A DNA stretch of 64,000 bases from DASZUK01 sp035547695 (GCA_035547695.1 DASZUK010000004.1:6176-70175), one strand, 5' to 3'. Counted from the stretch's first letter, positions 39,734 through 48,910 are shown. The notes: generated by a model not told the origin, from the sequence alone. Numbers and translations: made by a program.

Positions 39734-40673
39734 CCAGGACGATCTTGCCGAACTTGTGACCGGCGGCGAACCGGTCGTAGGCGGCCTCGGCGTCGGCCAT
39801 GGCGAAGGTGTCGCACACCGGCACGGCGATGCGGCCGTCGGCCAGCAGCGGGGCCACGTGCCGCTCCAGGCCTCGCACCACCGCGGCCTTGCCCGGCCGG
39901 TCCCGGCCCCGCAGGGTGGACGCCGAGATCCGGGCGCGCAACCCCATCAGCCGCCGCAGGTCGACCTCCGTCTTCGCCCCGCTGCCGGCCACCCCGATCA
40001 CCACCACCCGGCCGCCGGTGGCCAGCGCCCCGAGCGCCGCCGGCAGGGTGGCCGCACCGACCAGCTCCAGCACCACGTCGTAGGGGCCGTGGTCGGCGAT
40101 GGCCGCCGGGTCGATCACCTCGTCGGCCCCCAGCTCGGCCACCTGGTCCCGGGCCGCCTCGGCCCGCACCGCCGCCACCACGTGGGCCCCGGTGCCCCGG
40201 GCAAGCTGCACCCCGGCGGTCCCCACCCCGCCGGCCGCCCCGGTGACCAGCACCCGCTCGCCCATGGCCAGCCCGGCCTGGGTGAACAGGGCGTCGTGGG
40301 CGGTGGCGAACACCTCCGGGAACCCGCCGGCCTCCGCCCAACCCAGCCGGTCCGGCACCGCCAGCACGTGGGTCTCGTCCACCACCGCCAGGGTGGCCTG
40401 GGCGCCGCCGCCGACCAGCCCCATCACCCGGTCACCGACCGCGAACCGGGTCACCTGCCGCCCGGCGGCCGCCACCACCCCGGCCAGCTCCATCCCCGGG
40501 ATGTCCGGCGGCGATCCCGGCGGCGCCGGGTACCGGCCCCGCCGCTGCAGCATGTCCGCCCCGTTCAGCCCGGCCCCGCGGACGTCCACCAGCAGCTCCG
40601 TGTCCCCCGGCACCGGGTCCGGCCGCTCCTCCCAACCCAGGGTCTCGTCGTCGTGGACCACCACCGCCTGCAC
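39726..40673 (-). CDS. Zinc-free quinone oxidoreductase-like MDR protein
   Basis: 315 residues. Medium-chain dehydrogenase with GAGLNGADMLQRRGRYP, PGMELAGVV, and the NADPH loop VLVTGAAGGVGTAGVQLAR (about 140-158). The structural zinc Cys cluster is absent, as in quinone oxidoreductases (QorA/PIG3 type). It would reduce quinones or enoyl compounds with NADPH. Preceded by the alpha/beta hydrolase with a 16-bp gap. Confidence 0.88.
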   Translation of the reverse strand: MQAVVVHDDETLGWEERPDPVPGDTELLVDVRGAGLNGADMLQRRGRYPAPPGSPPDIPGMELAGVVAAAGRQVTRFAVGDRVMGLVGGGAQATLAVVDETHVLAVPDRLGWAEAGGFPEVFATAHDALFTQAGLAMGERVLVTGAAGGVGTAGVQLARGTGAHVVAAVRAEAARDQVAELGADEVIDPAAIADHGPYDVVLELVGAATLPAALGALATGGRVVVIGVAGSGAKTEVDLRRLMGLRARISASTLRGRDRPGKAAVVRGLERHVAPLLADGRIAVPVCDTFAMADAEAAYDRFAAGHKFGKIVLVS

Positions 40674-40689
40674 GTCGGCCCTCCTTGCC

Positions 40690-41520
40690 TCAGCCTCGGT
40701 CGAAGAAGTCCAGCAACACCGGCAGCACCGCGTCGGGGTCCTCCAGCGGGCCCAGGTGCCCGCAGCCGGGGATCTCCACGTACCGCGCTCCCGGGATGGC
40801 CTCGGCCACCTCCCGCCCCAGCGCCGGCGGCGTCACCAGGTCGTGCTGGAACGCCACCACCAGCGACGGCACCCGGACCCCGGCCAGGGCCTCCAGCCGG
40901 CCGTCGTAGGCCAGGTCCGCCGCGTACTGCCCCTCCGCCCCCGGTCCGTCCCACGGCGGGGCCGCCGCCATCAGCTCCAGCCACGGCCCGATGAACCCGT
41001 CGTCCAACTGCCGGGCCGGGCTGACCACCTGCATGGCCGTCGTCACCGCCTCCAGCCGTGCCGGCAGCGCCGTCCCGGACCGGACCAGCTCCAGGTGGGC
41101 CTCTGCCGAGGCCCGCATCAGCGCGTTGGTCCGTCCCACCGTCCCCATCATCACCGCCCCACGCACCAGCTCCGGCCGGGCCAGGGCCAGCTCCTGGGCG
41201 ATCGTGGCCCCCAACGACAGCCCGGCCACCCAGCACGGCCCGATCGCCAGCGCCTCGACCAGCCCGGCGGCGTCCGCCGCCATGTCCATGACCGAGTACG
41301 GCGGCGGCGGCGCCTCGGAGGGGTCCACGCCGCGGTTGTCGAACGTCACCACCGGGTGGCCGGCCGCCAGCAGCGCCGGCCCGACGGTCAGCCGCCACGA
41401 GATCGCCGGCTGCCCGGTCCCGCAGACCAGCACCACCGGCGCCTTGTCGCCCTCGCCGGTTCCGGCCGGCCGGTCCACCTGGTAGCTCAGGCGGACGCCG
41501 TTGGTGGTGAGCTCGGGCAC
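40690..41520 (-). CDS. Alpha/beta-fold hydrolase
   Basis: 276 residues. Oxyanion region VLVCGTGQPAISW, nucleophile elbow AGLSLGATIAQEL (Ser about residue 101), catalytic Asp in AFQHDLVTPP and His in GCGHLGPLEDPD. Similar to 3-oxoadipate enol-lactonase and meta-cleavage hydrolases, but the substrate is not certain. First gene of a two-gene operon with the MDR protein; divergent from the GntR regulator with a 100-bp gap. Confidence 0.87.
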   Translation of the reverse strand: MPELTTNGVRLSYQVDRPAGTGEGDKAPVVLVCGTGQPAISWRLTVGPALLAAGHPVVTFDNRGVDPSEAPPPPYSVMDMAADAAGLVEALAIGPCWVAGLSLGATIAQELALARPELVRGAVMMGTVGRTNALMRASAEAHLELVRSGTALPARLEAVTTAMQVVSPARQLDDGFIGPWLELMAAAPPWDGPGAEGQYAADLAYDGRLEALAGVRVPSLVVAFQHDLVTPPALGREVAEAIPGARYVEIPGCGHLGPLEDPDAVLPVLLDFFDRG

Positions 41521-41606
41521 GGCCGCCCACGTTACGCCACCCCGCGGTCCGGCCCCCGTTCACGTGCCGTTCACAGCAGCGAAATGGTGGGGCAACGAAG
41601 GTTCCG

Positions 41607-41612
41607 TAACCT
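41607..41612 (+). promoter_or_regulatory. -10 box TAACCT of the GntR/ureide operon
   Basis: TAACCT ends 8 nt before ATG 41621. There is no ribosome-binding site between them, so the regulator, and with it the long operon, probably starts as a leaderless mRNA. Confidence 0.5.
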
Positions 41613-41620
41613 GCCCGTCA

Positions 41621-42349
41621 ATGAGCACAGACCCGCATATGACCGTGTATACGCCGGTGCACACGGCGAGCGCGGTGGCCTACCAGGAGCTGAAGTCCTG
41701 GATCCTGATGGGCGAGGTCCCCGTCGGGGTCCGGCTCCGCGAGGAGCGCATCGCCGACCGTATCGGGGTCTCCCGGACCCCGGTCCGCGAGGCCATGCTC
41801 CGCCTCCACGCCGAGCGGTTCCTGGAGCGCCACGTCGAGGGCGGCTACCGGGTGGCCGTCCTCAGCTCCACCGTGGTCAGCGAGCTCTACGAGGTCCGGC
41901 GGGCCCTGGAGCTGTTCGCCCTCAACCGGGCCACCGACAGCGGCGCGGCCTACGACCGGGACCTGCTGGAGCAGCTCCGGCGGGACTGGACCAGCGTCGA
42001 CGCCGACGTCGACATCCCCGACCCCGAGTTCGTGCTGCTGGACGAGGAGTTCCATGGCACCCTGGCCGAGGCGGCCGGCAACCACGAGCTGGCCGACGAG
42101 CTCCGCCGGGTGAACGAGCGGATCCGGCCGGTGCGGAGCCACGACTTCGTCACCCCCGGCCGGATCGCCGCCACCATCGACGAGCACCTCGACATCCTGT
42201 CCGCCGTGCTCGACGGCCTGGAGGGGAAGGCCTCGTTGCTGCTCGACCGCCACATCCGTGAGTCCCAGGCCATCGCCCAGCAGGCGTCGTCCCTGGCCCT
42301 GGAGCGGATGCTCTTGGCCGGGACCGGAAAGGGGGCCGAGTACTGGTGA
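41621..42349 (+). CDS. GntR-family regulator, FCD (FadR) subfamily
   Basis: 242 residues. N-terminal winged helix (AYQELKSWILMGEVPVGVRL, then ERIADRIGVSRTPVREAMLR), linked to an all-helical FCD ligand domain with the metal-binding pattern around DEEFHGTLAEAAGNHEL and DEHLDILSAV. The first gene of the operon; its stop overlaps the ATPase start by 4 bp (GTGA), so it is likely an autoregulated sensor of the imported ureide or its breakdown product. Confidence 0.9.
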   Translation: MSTDPHMTVYTPVHTASAVAYQELKSWILMGEVPVGVRLREERIADRIGVSRTPVREAMLRLHAERFLERHVEGGYRVAVLSSTVVSELYEVRRALELFALNRATDSGAAYDRDLLEQLRRDWTSVDADVDIPDPEFVLLDEEFHGTLAEAAGNHELADELRRVNERIRPVRSHDFVTPGRIAATIDEHLDILSAVLDGLEGKASLLLDRHIRESQAIAQQASSLALERMLLAGTGKGAEYW

Positions 42350-44133
42350 ACCCTGCCCCGGTAGGTGCACCGGCCCGGGGGACCCCGGCCGGGACCGCAG
42401 GGGGGGAGCAGGCGAGCGGGGGGGACACCGGGCGGCACGCCGGCACCGAGCTGCTGGCCGTCCGCCACATCACCAAGCGGTTCGGGCCCGTCGTCGCCAA
42501 CGACGACGTCAGCTTCACCGTCCGCGCCGGCGAGGTCCACGCCCTGCTCGGTGAGAACGGCGCCGGCAAGAGCACCCTGGTGAAGATGCTGTACGGCGTC
42601 TACCACCCCGACGCCGGCGACATCGTCGCCCGGGGCCGCCCCGTCAGGGTCCCCTCCCCGGCCGCCGCCCGTGAGCTCGGCCTCGGCATGGTCTTCCAGG
42701 ACCTCCGCCTGGTCCCCGCCCTCACGGTCTGGGAGAACGTCGCCCTGCACGTCCGGCCACCCGGCCGGGTGCTACGGCCCGGGCCGCTGCAGCGGTGGAT
42801 CGCGGCGTCCTCCGAGCGGTACGGCCTGGAGGTCGACCCCAGGGCCCGGGTGGCCGACCTGTCCATCGGCGAGTGGCAGCGGGTGGAGCTGCTGAAGGTG
42901 CTCCTGGCCGGGGCCGAGGTGCTCATCCTGGACGAGCCCACCAGCGTGCTCACCCCCCAGGAGGTCGACGCCCTGTTCACCGTCGTCCGCCGGCTGCGGG
43001 CCGACGGCACCGGGGTCGTCATCATCACCCACAAGATGCGCGAGGTCCGGGACATCGCGGACCGGCTGACCGTGCTGCGCGGCGGCAAGGTCGTCCTGTC
43101 CGACGCCGCCACCGGCGACGTCGACGACCACGACCTGGTCACCGCCATGGTCGGCGAGGCCGTCCGGCCGACCCAGAACCCCAGGTCCGGCGTTGACGTC
43201 GGAGTCGCCGCCCTGCTCCGGGCCGACGGCCTCTGGCTCACTGGCGTCGGCGAGGGCTCCGGGCTCCGCGGGGTCGACCTCACCGCCGGCGCCGGCGAGA
43301 TCGTCGGGGTGGCCGGCGTCGCCGGCAACGGGCAGCAGGAGCTCGTGGACCTCCTCACCGGCGCCGCCACCCCCGACCGCGGGACCGTGGTGGTCGGCGG
43401 CCACACCCCGCCCGCCGGCCACCCCGGGGCGTTCCGGGCGGCCGGCGTGGTGTCGGTGGCGGCCGACCCACTGCGGGAGTTCGTCGTCCCCGGCCTCACC
43501 ATCGCCGAGCACGCCGCCCTGTGGGAGGCCGCGGCACGGCGGAACGGGCCATCCGATCGGTCGACAGCCGGGTCGACAGCCCGCCCGGCGGCCCGGCCGG
43601 CCGGCCGGGCCGGGCGCCGGCGGCGGTTCGACACCAAGGGGGCCGGGCGGCGGCTGTCCGACACCGGCCAGCGCCTCGGCCTTCGCCTGGCCCCGGCCGG
43701 CCGGCGGCTCGACCGGCTGTCCGGCGGCAACATCCAGCGGGTCCTGCTGGCCCTGGCCCTCGGCGACCATGCCCGGGTCCTGGTGGCGTCCTACCCCACC
43801 CGTGGCCTCGACGTCCGGACCACCGAGCTGACCCGGTCCCTGCTCCTCGAGGCCCGGGCAGCCGGCACCGCCGTCGTCCTGGTCTCCGAGGACCTCGACG
43901 AGCTGATGACCCTGTCCGACCGCATCGTCGTCCTGGCCCACGGCCGGGTCAGCGGCGTGGTGGCCGGCGCCAACGCCGACCGGCGGGCGCTCGGCCGGCT
44001 GATGACCGCCACCCCCGAACCTGCTGCCGCCGCCGGTTCTGGCGCCGCCGGTTCCGCCACCGCCGCCACCGCCGGTTCCGCCGCCGGCGCCGGCGGATCG
44101 GACGGCCCGACCCCGCTGGAGGTGGCCTTGTGA
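42346..44133 (+). CDS. ABC importer ATPase, two nucleotide-binding domains (BMP/nucleoside type)
   Basis: 595 residues. The first domain has Walker A GENGAGKST, the signature LSIGEWQRVELLK and Walker B LILDEPTSVLTPQE. The second begins GVAGNGQQELVDLLTG and has LSGGNIQRVLLALAL as signature. This order, and LSIGEWQRVE in particular, is that of YufO/NupA-like ATPases of purine-nucleoside importers. A 35-residue Gly/Thr-rich leader and a Pro/Ala-rich linker (about 400-425) are low complexity. The last 30 residues are an Ala/Gly/Ser repeat. Confidence 0.92.
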   Translation: MNPAPVGAPARGTPAGTAGGEQASGGDTGRHAGTELLAVRHITKRFGPVVANDDVSFTVRAGEVHALLGENGAGKSTLVKMLYGVYHPDAGDIVARGRPVRVPSPAAARELGLGMVFQDLRLVPALTVWENVALHVRPPGRVLRPGPLQRWIAASSERYGLEVDPRARVADLSIGEWQRVELLKVLLAGAEVLILDEPTSVLTPQEVDALFTVVRRLRADGTGVVIITHKMREVRDIADRLTVLRGGKVVLSDAATGDVDDHDLVTAMVGEAVRPTQNPRSGVDVGVAALLRADGLWLTGVGEGSGLRGVDLTAGAGEIVGVAGVAGNGQQELVDLLTGAATPDRGTVVVGGHTPPAGHPGAFRAAGVVSVAADPLREFVVPGLTIAEHAALWEAAARRNGPSDRSTAGSTARPAARPAGRAGRRRRFDTKGAGRRLSDTGQRLGLRLAPAGRRLDRLSGGNIQRVLLALALGDHARVLVASYPTRGLDVRTTELTRSLLLEARAAGTAVVLVSEDLDELMTLSDRIVVLAHGRVSGVVAGANADRRALGRLMTATPEPAAAAGSGAAGSATAATAGSAAGAGGSDGPTPLEVAL

Positions 44134-45218
44134 CCGTCGCCCCCCTCGTCGAGCTGCCGGCCTCCCCGGCCGACCGTCCGTGGCAGCGGCTGGCCGCCCG
44201 GATCGACCTCCGCCGGGTGGCCGTCGTCGTCGGCACCTACCTGGCCGTCCTGGCCGTCTTCGCCGTCGTGCTGGCCCTGCGCGGCACCAACCCGTTCGCC
44301 GTGCTCGGCACCATGATCGACACCACCCTCCTCAACTGGGGCGCCCTGCAGCAGACCATCCTCCGGGCCGTGCCGCTGTCCATGGCCGCCCTGGCCGTCG
44401 CCATCCCCGCCCGGGCCGGCATGGTGAACGTCGGTGGCGAGGGCCAGCTCATCATGGGGGCGGTCGCCGCCGCCGGCATGGGCATGGTGGTGGGCGCCAC
44501 CTGGCCCGGCCCCCTGGCCTGGCTGGTGATGGCCCTGGCCGGCGCCGGTGCCGGGGCCATCTGGGCCGGCATCGCCGGCCTGCTGCGCACCGTCCTCGAC
44601 GCCAACGAGGCGGTCACCACCCTGCTGATGAACTTCGTGGCCAACGACCTGATGCTCTTCCTCATCTACCAGCCCTGGAAGTACGCCCAGGGCTCCGGGC
44701 AGCCCGAGAGCGCCCCGCTGGCCACAACCGCCCACCTGCCCCGGCTGTTCGCCAGCGACCTCAACCTCGGGGTCATCATCGCCCTGGTCGTCGCCCTCGG
44801 CGTCTGGGTCCTGCTGCGCCGCAGTGGGTGGGGGTTCGCCCTCCGGGTGGTCGGCGGCAACCGCGAGGCCGCCCGCCGCTCCGGCCTGCCAGTCCGCCGC
44901 CTGATGCTGTCCGCCATGGCCGTCGGCGGCGCCCTGGCCGGCATCGGCGGCATGCTCAACTTCGCCGGCCTCGAGTTCCAGTTGCGCCCCGACATCACCG
45001 CCACCTTCGGCTACGTCGGCTTCCTGGCCAGCTTCCTCGGCCGCCACGACCCGCCCAAGGTGGTGGGCGCCGCCCTGCTGTTCGCCGCCATCGCCGTCAG
45101 CGGCAACGGCGTCCAACTGACCTACGGCCTCGACGGTGCGGTGGTGGACGTCCTGCTCGGCCTCATCGTCGTCGCCCCCCTGGTGCTCTCCCGAGGGGCG
45201 CGGAGGGCGGCGGGATGA
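44130..45218 (+). CDS. ABC importer permease (BMP type, subunit 1)
   Basis: 362 residues, about nine membrane segments. AIPARAGMVNVGGEGQLIMGA is the signature of the branched-chain/nucleoside permease family (YufP-like), and NEAVTTLLMNFVANDLMLF is its second landmark. GTG 44130 overlaps the ATPase stop and has GGAGGTG upstream. Works with the second permease to form the channel. Confidence 0.92.
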   Translation: MTVAPLVELPASPADRPWQRLAARIDLRRVAVVVGTYLAVLAVFAVVLALRGTNPFAVLGTMIDTTLLNWGALQQTILRAVPLSMAALAVAIPARAGMVNVGGEGQLIMGAVAAAGMGMVVGATWPGPLAWLVMALAGAGAGAIWAGIAGLLRTVLDANEAVTTLLMNFVANDLMLFLIYQPWKYAQGSGQPESAPLATTAHLPRLFASDLNLGVIIALVVALGVWVLLRRSGWGFALRVVGGNREAARRSGLPVRRLMLSAMAVGGALAGIGGMLNFAGLEFQLRPDITATFGYVGFLASFLGRHDPPKVVGAALLFAAIAVSGNGVQLTYGLDGAVVDVLLGLIVVAPLVLSRGARRAAG

Positions 45219-45267
45219 CCGGCGGCCGGACGGCCCGGAGGACCCAGCGGGCCCGGAGGGGGCCAGC

Positions 45268-46179
45268 GTGAACGGCATCCAGGAGACCCTGATCGGCGGG
45301 GTGGCCGGCGGCACCGCCATCCTGATCCCCGCCCTGGGCGAGCTCGTCGGCGAGCGGGCCGGCGTCGTCAACCTGGGGATGGAGGGCTGCATGCTGAGCG
45401 GCGCCCTCGGCGCCTACGCCGTGGCCGTCGCCACCGGCAGCGCCTGGATCGGGCTCCTCGGCGGGCTGGCCGCCGGTGCCGCCTGCGGCCTGCTGCACGC
45501 CTGGATGGTCGTCGTCCGCCGGGCCGACCAGTTGGCCAGCGGCCTCGTGGTCTGGTTCCTGGCCCTCGGGGTGACCTCGGTCTTCGGCACCGGCTACGTC
45601 GACGACACCGTCACACCGCTGCCCACCCTCACCGTTCCCGGGCTCGGCCACCTCCCCTTCGTCGGCCCCGTCCTCTTCCAGCAGGACGCCCTCGTCTACG
45701 TCGCCCTGGTCCTCGTCCCGGTGCTCTGGTTCCTGCTCTACCGCACCCGCCTCGGCCTGGTGCTCCGGGCCACCGGCGAGCGGCCGGAGGTGGTCGGGGC
45801 GGCCGGCGGCCATCCGACGGCGGTGCAGATCCTCGCCGTCACCGCCGGCGCCGCCCTGGGCGGCCTGGGCGGGGCCCAACTGTCGGTGGCCTACGTCGGC
45901 AACTGGTTCAACGACATGACCAGCGGCTATGGGTTCGTGGCGGTGGCCGTCGTCCTCTTCGCCGCCTGGCGGCCCTTCGCCGTGCTGGCCGGCGCCCTGC
46001 TCTTCGGCGTCGCCCTGGCCGCGGCGTCCGTCCTCCAAGCCCACGGGGTGGCCGTCAACCAGTACCTGCTGGACGCCATGCCGTACCTGGTCACCCTGCT
46101 CGCCTTCGTCACCTTCGCCCGAAAGGGGAGTGCCGAGGCGCCCGAAGGTCTCCGCCGGGCCCTCACCAACTCCGCCTGA
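45268..46179 (+). CDS. ABC importer permease (BMP type, subunit 2)
   Basis: 303 residues, about eight membrane segments. ERAGVVNLGMEGCMLSGALG is the YufQ-type signature; RTRLGLVLRATGERPEVVGAAG is the cytoplasmic coupling loop. GTG 45268 is preceded by GGAGG at 8-nt spacing. The frame is open to 45136 within the previous gene, but that part is not permease-like. Confidence 0.92.
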   Translation: MNGIQETLIGGVAGGTAILIPALGELVGERAGVVNLGMEGCMLSGALGAYAVAVATGSAWIGLLGGLAAGAACGLLHAWMVVVRRADQLASGLVVWFLALGVTSVFGTGYVDDTVTPLPTLTVPGLGHLPFVGPVLFQQDALVYVALVLVPVLWFLLYRTRLGLVLRATGERPEVVGAAGGHPTAVQILAVTAGAALGGLGGAQLSVAYVGNWFNDMTSGYGFVAVAVVLFAAWRPFAVLAGALLFGVALAAASVLQAHGVAVNQYLLDAMPYLVTLLAFVTFARKGSAEAPEGLRRALTNSA

Positions 46180-46205
46180 TCCCTGCTCCTGCCCGCCTCG
46201 CGCGA

Positions 46206-46230
46206 GCCACGTCCTGGCGGACGTCGTGGC
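46206..46230. other. Intergenic hairpin before the substrate-binding protein
   Basis: CCACGTCC and GGACG...TGG pair around loop TGGC with a 3-nt bulge. It lies in the only long gap (152 bp) of the importer operon, just before the gene that normally needs most expression, so it may stabilise a processed mRNA or act as a partial terminator. Confidence 0.4.
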
Positions 46231-46331
46231 CTCGCCTACCCCGGATCCGCCCGACACGACCACAACCGACCAACCCACAGGCAACCCGACAACCGATCTC
46301 GTCCTCGCCCGCGAGGAACAGGAGGAAACGC

Positions 46332-47483
46332 ATGTCCTTCCGACCAACCTTCCGACGGCTGCTGGCCGGCGCCGCGGCGCTCGCCATGGCCCTGCCCGGC
46401 GTCGTCGCCGTCACGGCCTCCTCGACCGGGACGGCCGGCGCGGCCACCGGCAAGACCGTGGTGGGCTTCATCATGGTCGGCTCCCGGGCCGACTACGGCT
46501 ACAACCAGGCCGTCTACGAGGGCAGCCAGTCGGTGGCCAAGACCATGAAGAACGTCAAGGTCATCACCGCCGACAACATCCCCGAGAACGAGTCGGTCAC
46601 CCAGACCATGCAGGCCATGGTCAGCCAGGGGGCCAAGGTCATCTTCGCCACCAGCTACGGCTACTACTCCTACGCCCTGGCCTTCGCCAAGGCCCATCCC
46701 ACAGTCATCGTCCTCCACCAGGGCGGTTACCTGACAGGGACGTTCCCGGCCAACTTCGGCACCTACTGGGGCGAGGCCTTCGAGCCGGTGAGCCTCGGCG
46801 GCATGGCCGCGGGGGCGGTGACCAAGACCGACAAGCTCGGCTTCGTCTACGCCTTCCCGATCAGCCAGACCATCGCCAACATCGACGCCTTCGAGCTCGG
46901 CGCCCAGATGACCAACCCCAAGGCCAAGACCTACCTGGTCAACACCTCCACATGGTGCAACCCGCTGAAGCAGAAGGAAGCGGCCTCGGCCCTGCTGTCC
47001 GAGGGCGCCGACGTCCTCACCCAGCACCAGGACTGCCAGGCCACCGTCGTCGACGCCGCCAAGGCCAAGCACGCCTACGTCGTCGGCTACCACTACGACG
47101 CCCAGTCCCTCGACCCCAGCGGTTGGCTGACCGGCTCGGAGTGGAACTGGGCGCCGGTCTACAAGGCCATCATCACCACGGCGATGGCCGGCAAGTTCAC
47201 CGGCAGCAAGTACAACGCCAACTGGGTCGGCACCTACGCCACAAAGGACAACCCCCTCCAGTTGGCCCCGTTCGGCTCCTCGGTGAAGCCGGCCGTCCGG
47301 ACCAAGATCCTGGCCGAGGAGAAGAAGCTGCAGCAGCCCGGGGCCTCGGTGTTCAAGGGCCCCATCACCTGCCAGGACGGCAAGATCCTGTACCCGGCCG
47401 GCACCACCCCGACCTACGCCCAGATCAACACAATCAAGTGCCTCGTCAAGGGCGTCGTCGGCACCCTGCCGTCCACAACATGA
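46332..47483 (+). CDS. BMP-family ABC transporter substrate-binding protein
   Basis: 383 residues. Signal peptide MSFRPTFRRLLAGAAALAMA with cleavage near residue 36 (GAATGKTV); no lipobox Cys, unusual for a binding protein in a Gram-positive cell. KTVVGFIMVGSRADYGYNQA, VSQGAKVIFATSYGYYSYAL and YWGEAFEPVSLGGMAAG are typical of the basic membrane protein (PnrA-like) family that binds nucleosides or related ring compounds. ATG 46332 has a strong AGGAGGAAA. The stop overlaps the start of the isochorismatase gene. Confidence 0.92.
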   Translation: MSFRPTFRRLLAGAAALAMALPGVVAVTASSTGTAGAATGKTVVGFIMVGSRADYGYNQAVYEGSQSVAKTMKNVKVITADNIPENESVTQTMQAMVSQGAKVIFATSYGYYSYALAFAKAHPTVIVLHQGGYLTGTFPANFGTYWGEAFEPVSLGGMAAGAVTKTDKLGFVYAFPISQTIANIDAFELGAQMTNPKAKTYLVNTSTWCNPLKQKEAASALLSEGADVLTQHQDCQATVVDAAKAKHAYVVGYHYDAQSLDPSGWLTGSEWNWAPVYKAIITTAMAGKFTGSKYNANWVGTYATKDNPLQLAPFGSSVKPAVRTKILAEEKKLQQPGASVFKGPITCQDGKILYPAGTTPTYAQINTIKCLVKGVVGTLPSTT

Positions 47484-48910
47484 CGCCGACGGTCGACGCG
47501 CTGCCGTACCGCTGGCCGTGGCACGGCGCCCTGGAGCCGGGCCGTACCGCGCTGGTGGTCCACCGACACCGCCGTTGGCGGCCCGGTGGCGTGGCGCCCG
47601 CCGACCCCGACCGCCGCCTCGCCTCCCTGGCCGACGCCCTGGCGTCGGCCGGGGGGCGGGTGGTGGTCGTCACCGACGTGGCCGCTCCCGGCTGTGGCCA
47701 GGCCGGCGGGGACCAGGTCACGACCGCCGCCGACCGGCCCCCCGGGGCCGTCGAGGTGCCGGTTCCCGGTGTCGACGGGTTCTTCGGCTCCGCCCTCCAC
47801 TCCGTACTCCGCCGGCTCGGCGTCACCGACCTGCTGGTGGCCGGGTGGGGCCTCGAGGGGCCGGTCCACTCCACCCTGCGTTCTGCCAACGACCGCGGCT
47901 ACGAGTGCCTCCTGGTCCCCGACGCCTGCACCGCCGTCGACCCCGACCTCGTCGCCGGGGCCTGCTCCACCGTGACCATGTCCGGCGGCATCTTCGGGGC
48001 CCACGCCCCCACTGCCGCCGTCCTCGCCGTCCTCGCCGCACTCGCCGCAGCGCCGTCCCCGGCCGCCCCGCCGGTCCTGCCGGGCGGGGTGCCGGGCGGG
48101 GTGCCGGCCGGCGGGCACCAATCCGACCACGTCCCACCCGCCGGAGCCCCGACCGGCGAGAAGGAGGCTCCTGTGAGCACCCCCATCCCCGACCGACCCG
48201 TCTTCGACCGGCCCGGTCCCGTCGCCGCCCAGCCGTATCCGTGGCCCTTCGACGGCGCCCTCGACCCCGCCCGGACCGCCCTGGTCCTCATCGACTGGCA
48301 GGTCGACTTCTGCGGCCCCGGTGGCTACGTCGACCAGATGGGCTACGACCTGTCCCTCACCCGGGCCGGCCTGGCCCCGACGGCCGTCGTCCTCGACCGG
48401 GTCCGCCGGTGGGGGGCCACCGTCATCCACACCCGGGAGGGGCACCGGCCCGACCTGTCGGACTGCCCCGACAACAAGCGGTGGCGGTCCCGGCGGATCG
48501 GCGCCGGCATCGGCGACGCCGGACCCTGCGGCCGCATCCTGGTCCGCGGCGAGCCCGGATGGGAGATCGTCCCCGAAGTGGCCCCGATCGACGGGGAGCC
48601 GGTGGTGGACAAGCCCGGCAAGGGCGCCTTCTACGCCACCGACCTCGACCTGCTACTGGCCAACCGGGGCATCACCCACCTGGTGCTCACCGGCATCACC
48701 ACCGACGTCTGCGTGCACACCACCATGCGGGAGGCCAACGACCGCGGCTACGAGTGCCTGCTGCTCTCCGACTGCACCGGCGCCACCGACGTCGGCAACT
48801 ACGAGGCCGCCCTGAAGATGGTCACCATGCAGGGCGGCGTCTTCGGCGCGGTGGCCCCGTCCGCCGCCTTCCTCGCCGCCCTCGACGGCGTCGCCGGGCG
48901 GGCGGCGTGA
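47480..48910 (+). CDS. Tandem isochorismatase-fold protein: degenerate N-domain fused to active C-domain
   Basis: 476 residues as one open frame from ATG 47480, which overlaps the BMP stop (ATGA). Residues 1-215 resemble the C-domain (both open with a PW-HGAL/PWPFDGAL pattern and both contain ANDRGYECLL) but all three catalytic residues are gone: TALVLID is TALVVHR, KPGKGAF is VPGVDGF, and DVCVHTT is EGPVHST. Residues 232-476 are an intact cysteine hydrolase. The join is an Ala/Pro/Gly-rich linker (about 185-230). Whether the cell makes the full fusion, only the C-domain (see the internal start at 48173), or both cannot be told from sequence. The dead domain could be a structural or regulatory partner, or a decaying duplicate that lost its stop codon. 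Confidence 0.75.
   Translation: MTPTVDALPYRWPWHGALEPGRTALVVHRHRRWRPGGVAPADPDRRLASLADALASAGGRVVVVTDVAAPGCGQAGGDQVTTAADRPPGAVEVPVPGVDGFFGSALHSVLRRLGVTDLLVAGWGLEGPVHSTLRSANDRGYECLLVPDACTAVDPDLVAGACSTVTMSGGIFGAHAPTAAVLAVLAALAAAPSPAAPPVLPGGVPGGVPAGGHQSDHVPPAGAPTGEKEAPVSTPIPDRPVFDRPGPVAAQPYPWPFDGALDPARTALVLIDWQVDFCGPGGYVDQMGYDLSLTRAGLAPTAVVLDRVRRWGATVIHTREGHRPDLSDCPDNKRWRSRRIGAGIGDAGPCGRILVRGEPGWEIVPEVAPIDGEPVVDKPGKGAFYATDLDLLLANRGITHLVLTGITTDVCVHTTMREANDRGYECLLLSDCTGATDVGNYEAALKMVTMQGGVFGAVAPSAAFLAALDGVAGRAA
48173..48910 (+). CDS. Isochorismatase-family amidohydrolase (biuret hydrolase/RutB-like), internal-start form
   Basis: 245 residues from GTG 48173, preceded by AAGGAGG at ideal spacing, so an independent start inside the longer frame is likely. 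Catalytic triad: Asp41 (VLIDWQVDF), Lys147 (VVDKPGKG) and Cys180 (TDVCVHTT); their spacing is that of biuret hydrolase as I recall it. YPWPFDGALDP, GYVDQMGYDLSL, GHRPDLSD and RIGAGIGDAGPCGR recur in BiuH and ureidoacrylate hydrolase RutB. It should hydrolyse an amide or ureide C-N bond, releasing ammonia. Its stop overlaps the amidase start (GTGA). Confidence 0.85.
   Translation: MSTPIPDRPVFDRPGPVAAQPYPWPFDGALDPARTALVLIDWQVDFCGPGGYVDQMGYDLSLTRAGLAPTAVVLDRVRRWGATVIHTREGHRPDLSDCPDNKRWRSRRIGAGIGDAGPCGRILVRGEPGWEIVPEVAPIDGEPVVDKPGKGAFYATDLDLLLANRGITHLVLTGITTDVCVHTTMREANDRGYECLLLSDCTGATDVGNYEAALKMVTMQGGVFGAVAPSAAFLAALDGVAGRAA

Noticed and set aside
45929..47479. Long open frame before the isochorismatase domains
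   Set aside because: It is an out-of-frame reading of the second permease and binding-protein genes; the protein-like part begins at ATG 47480.
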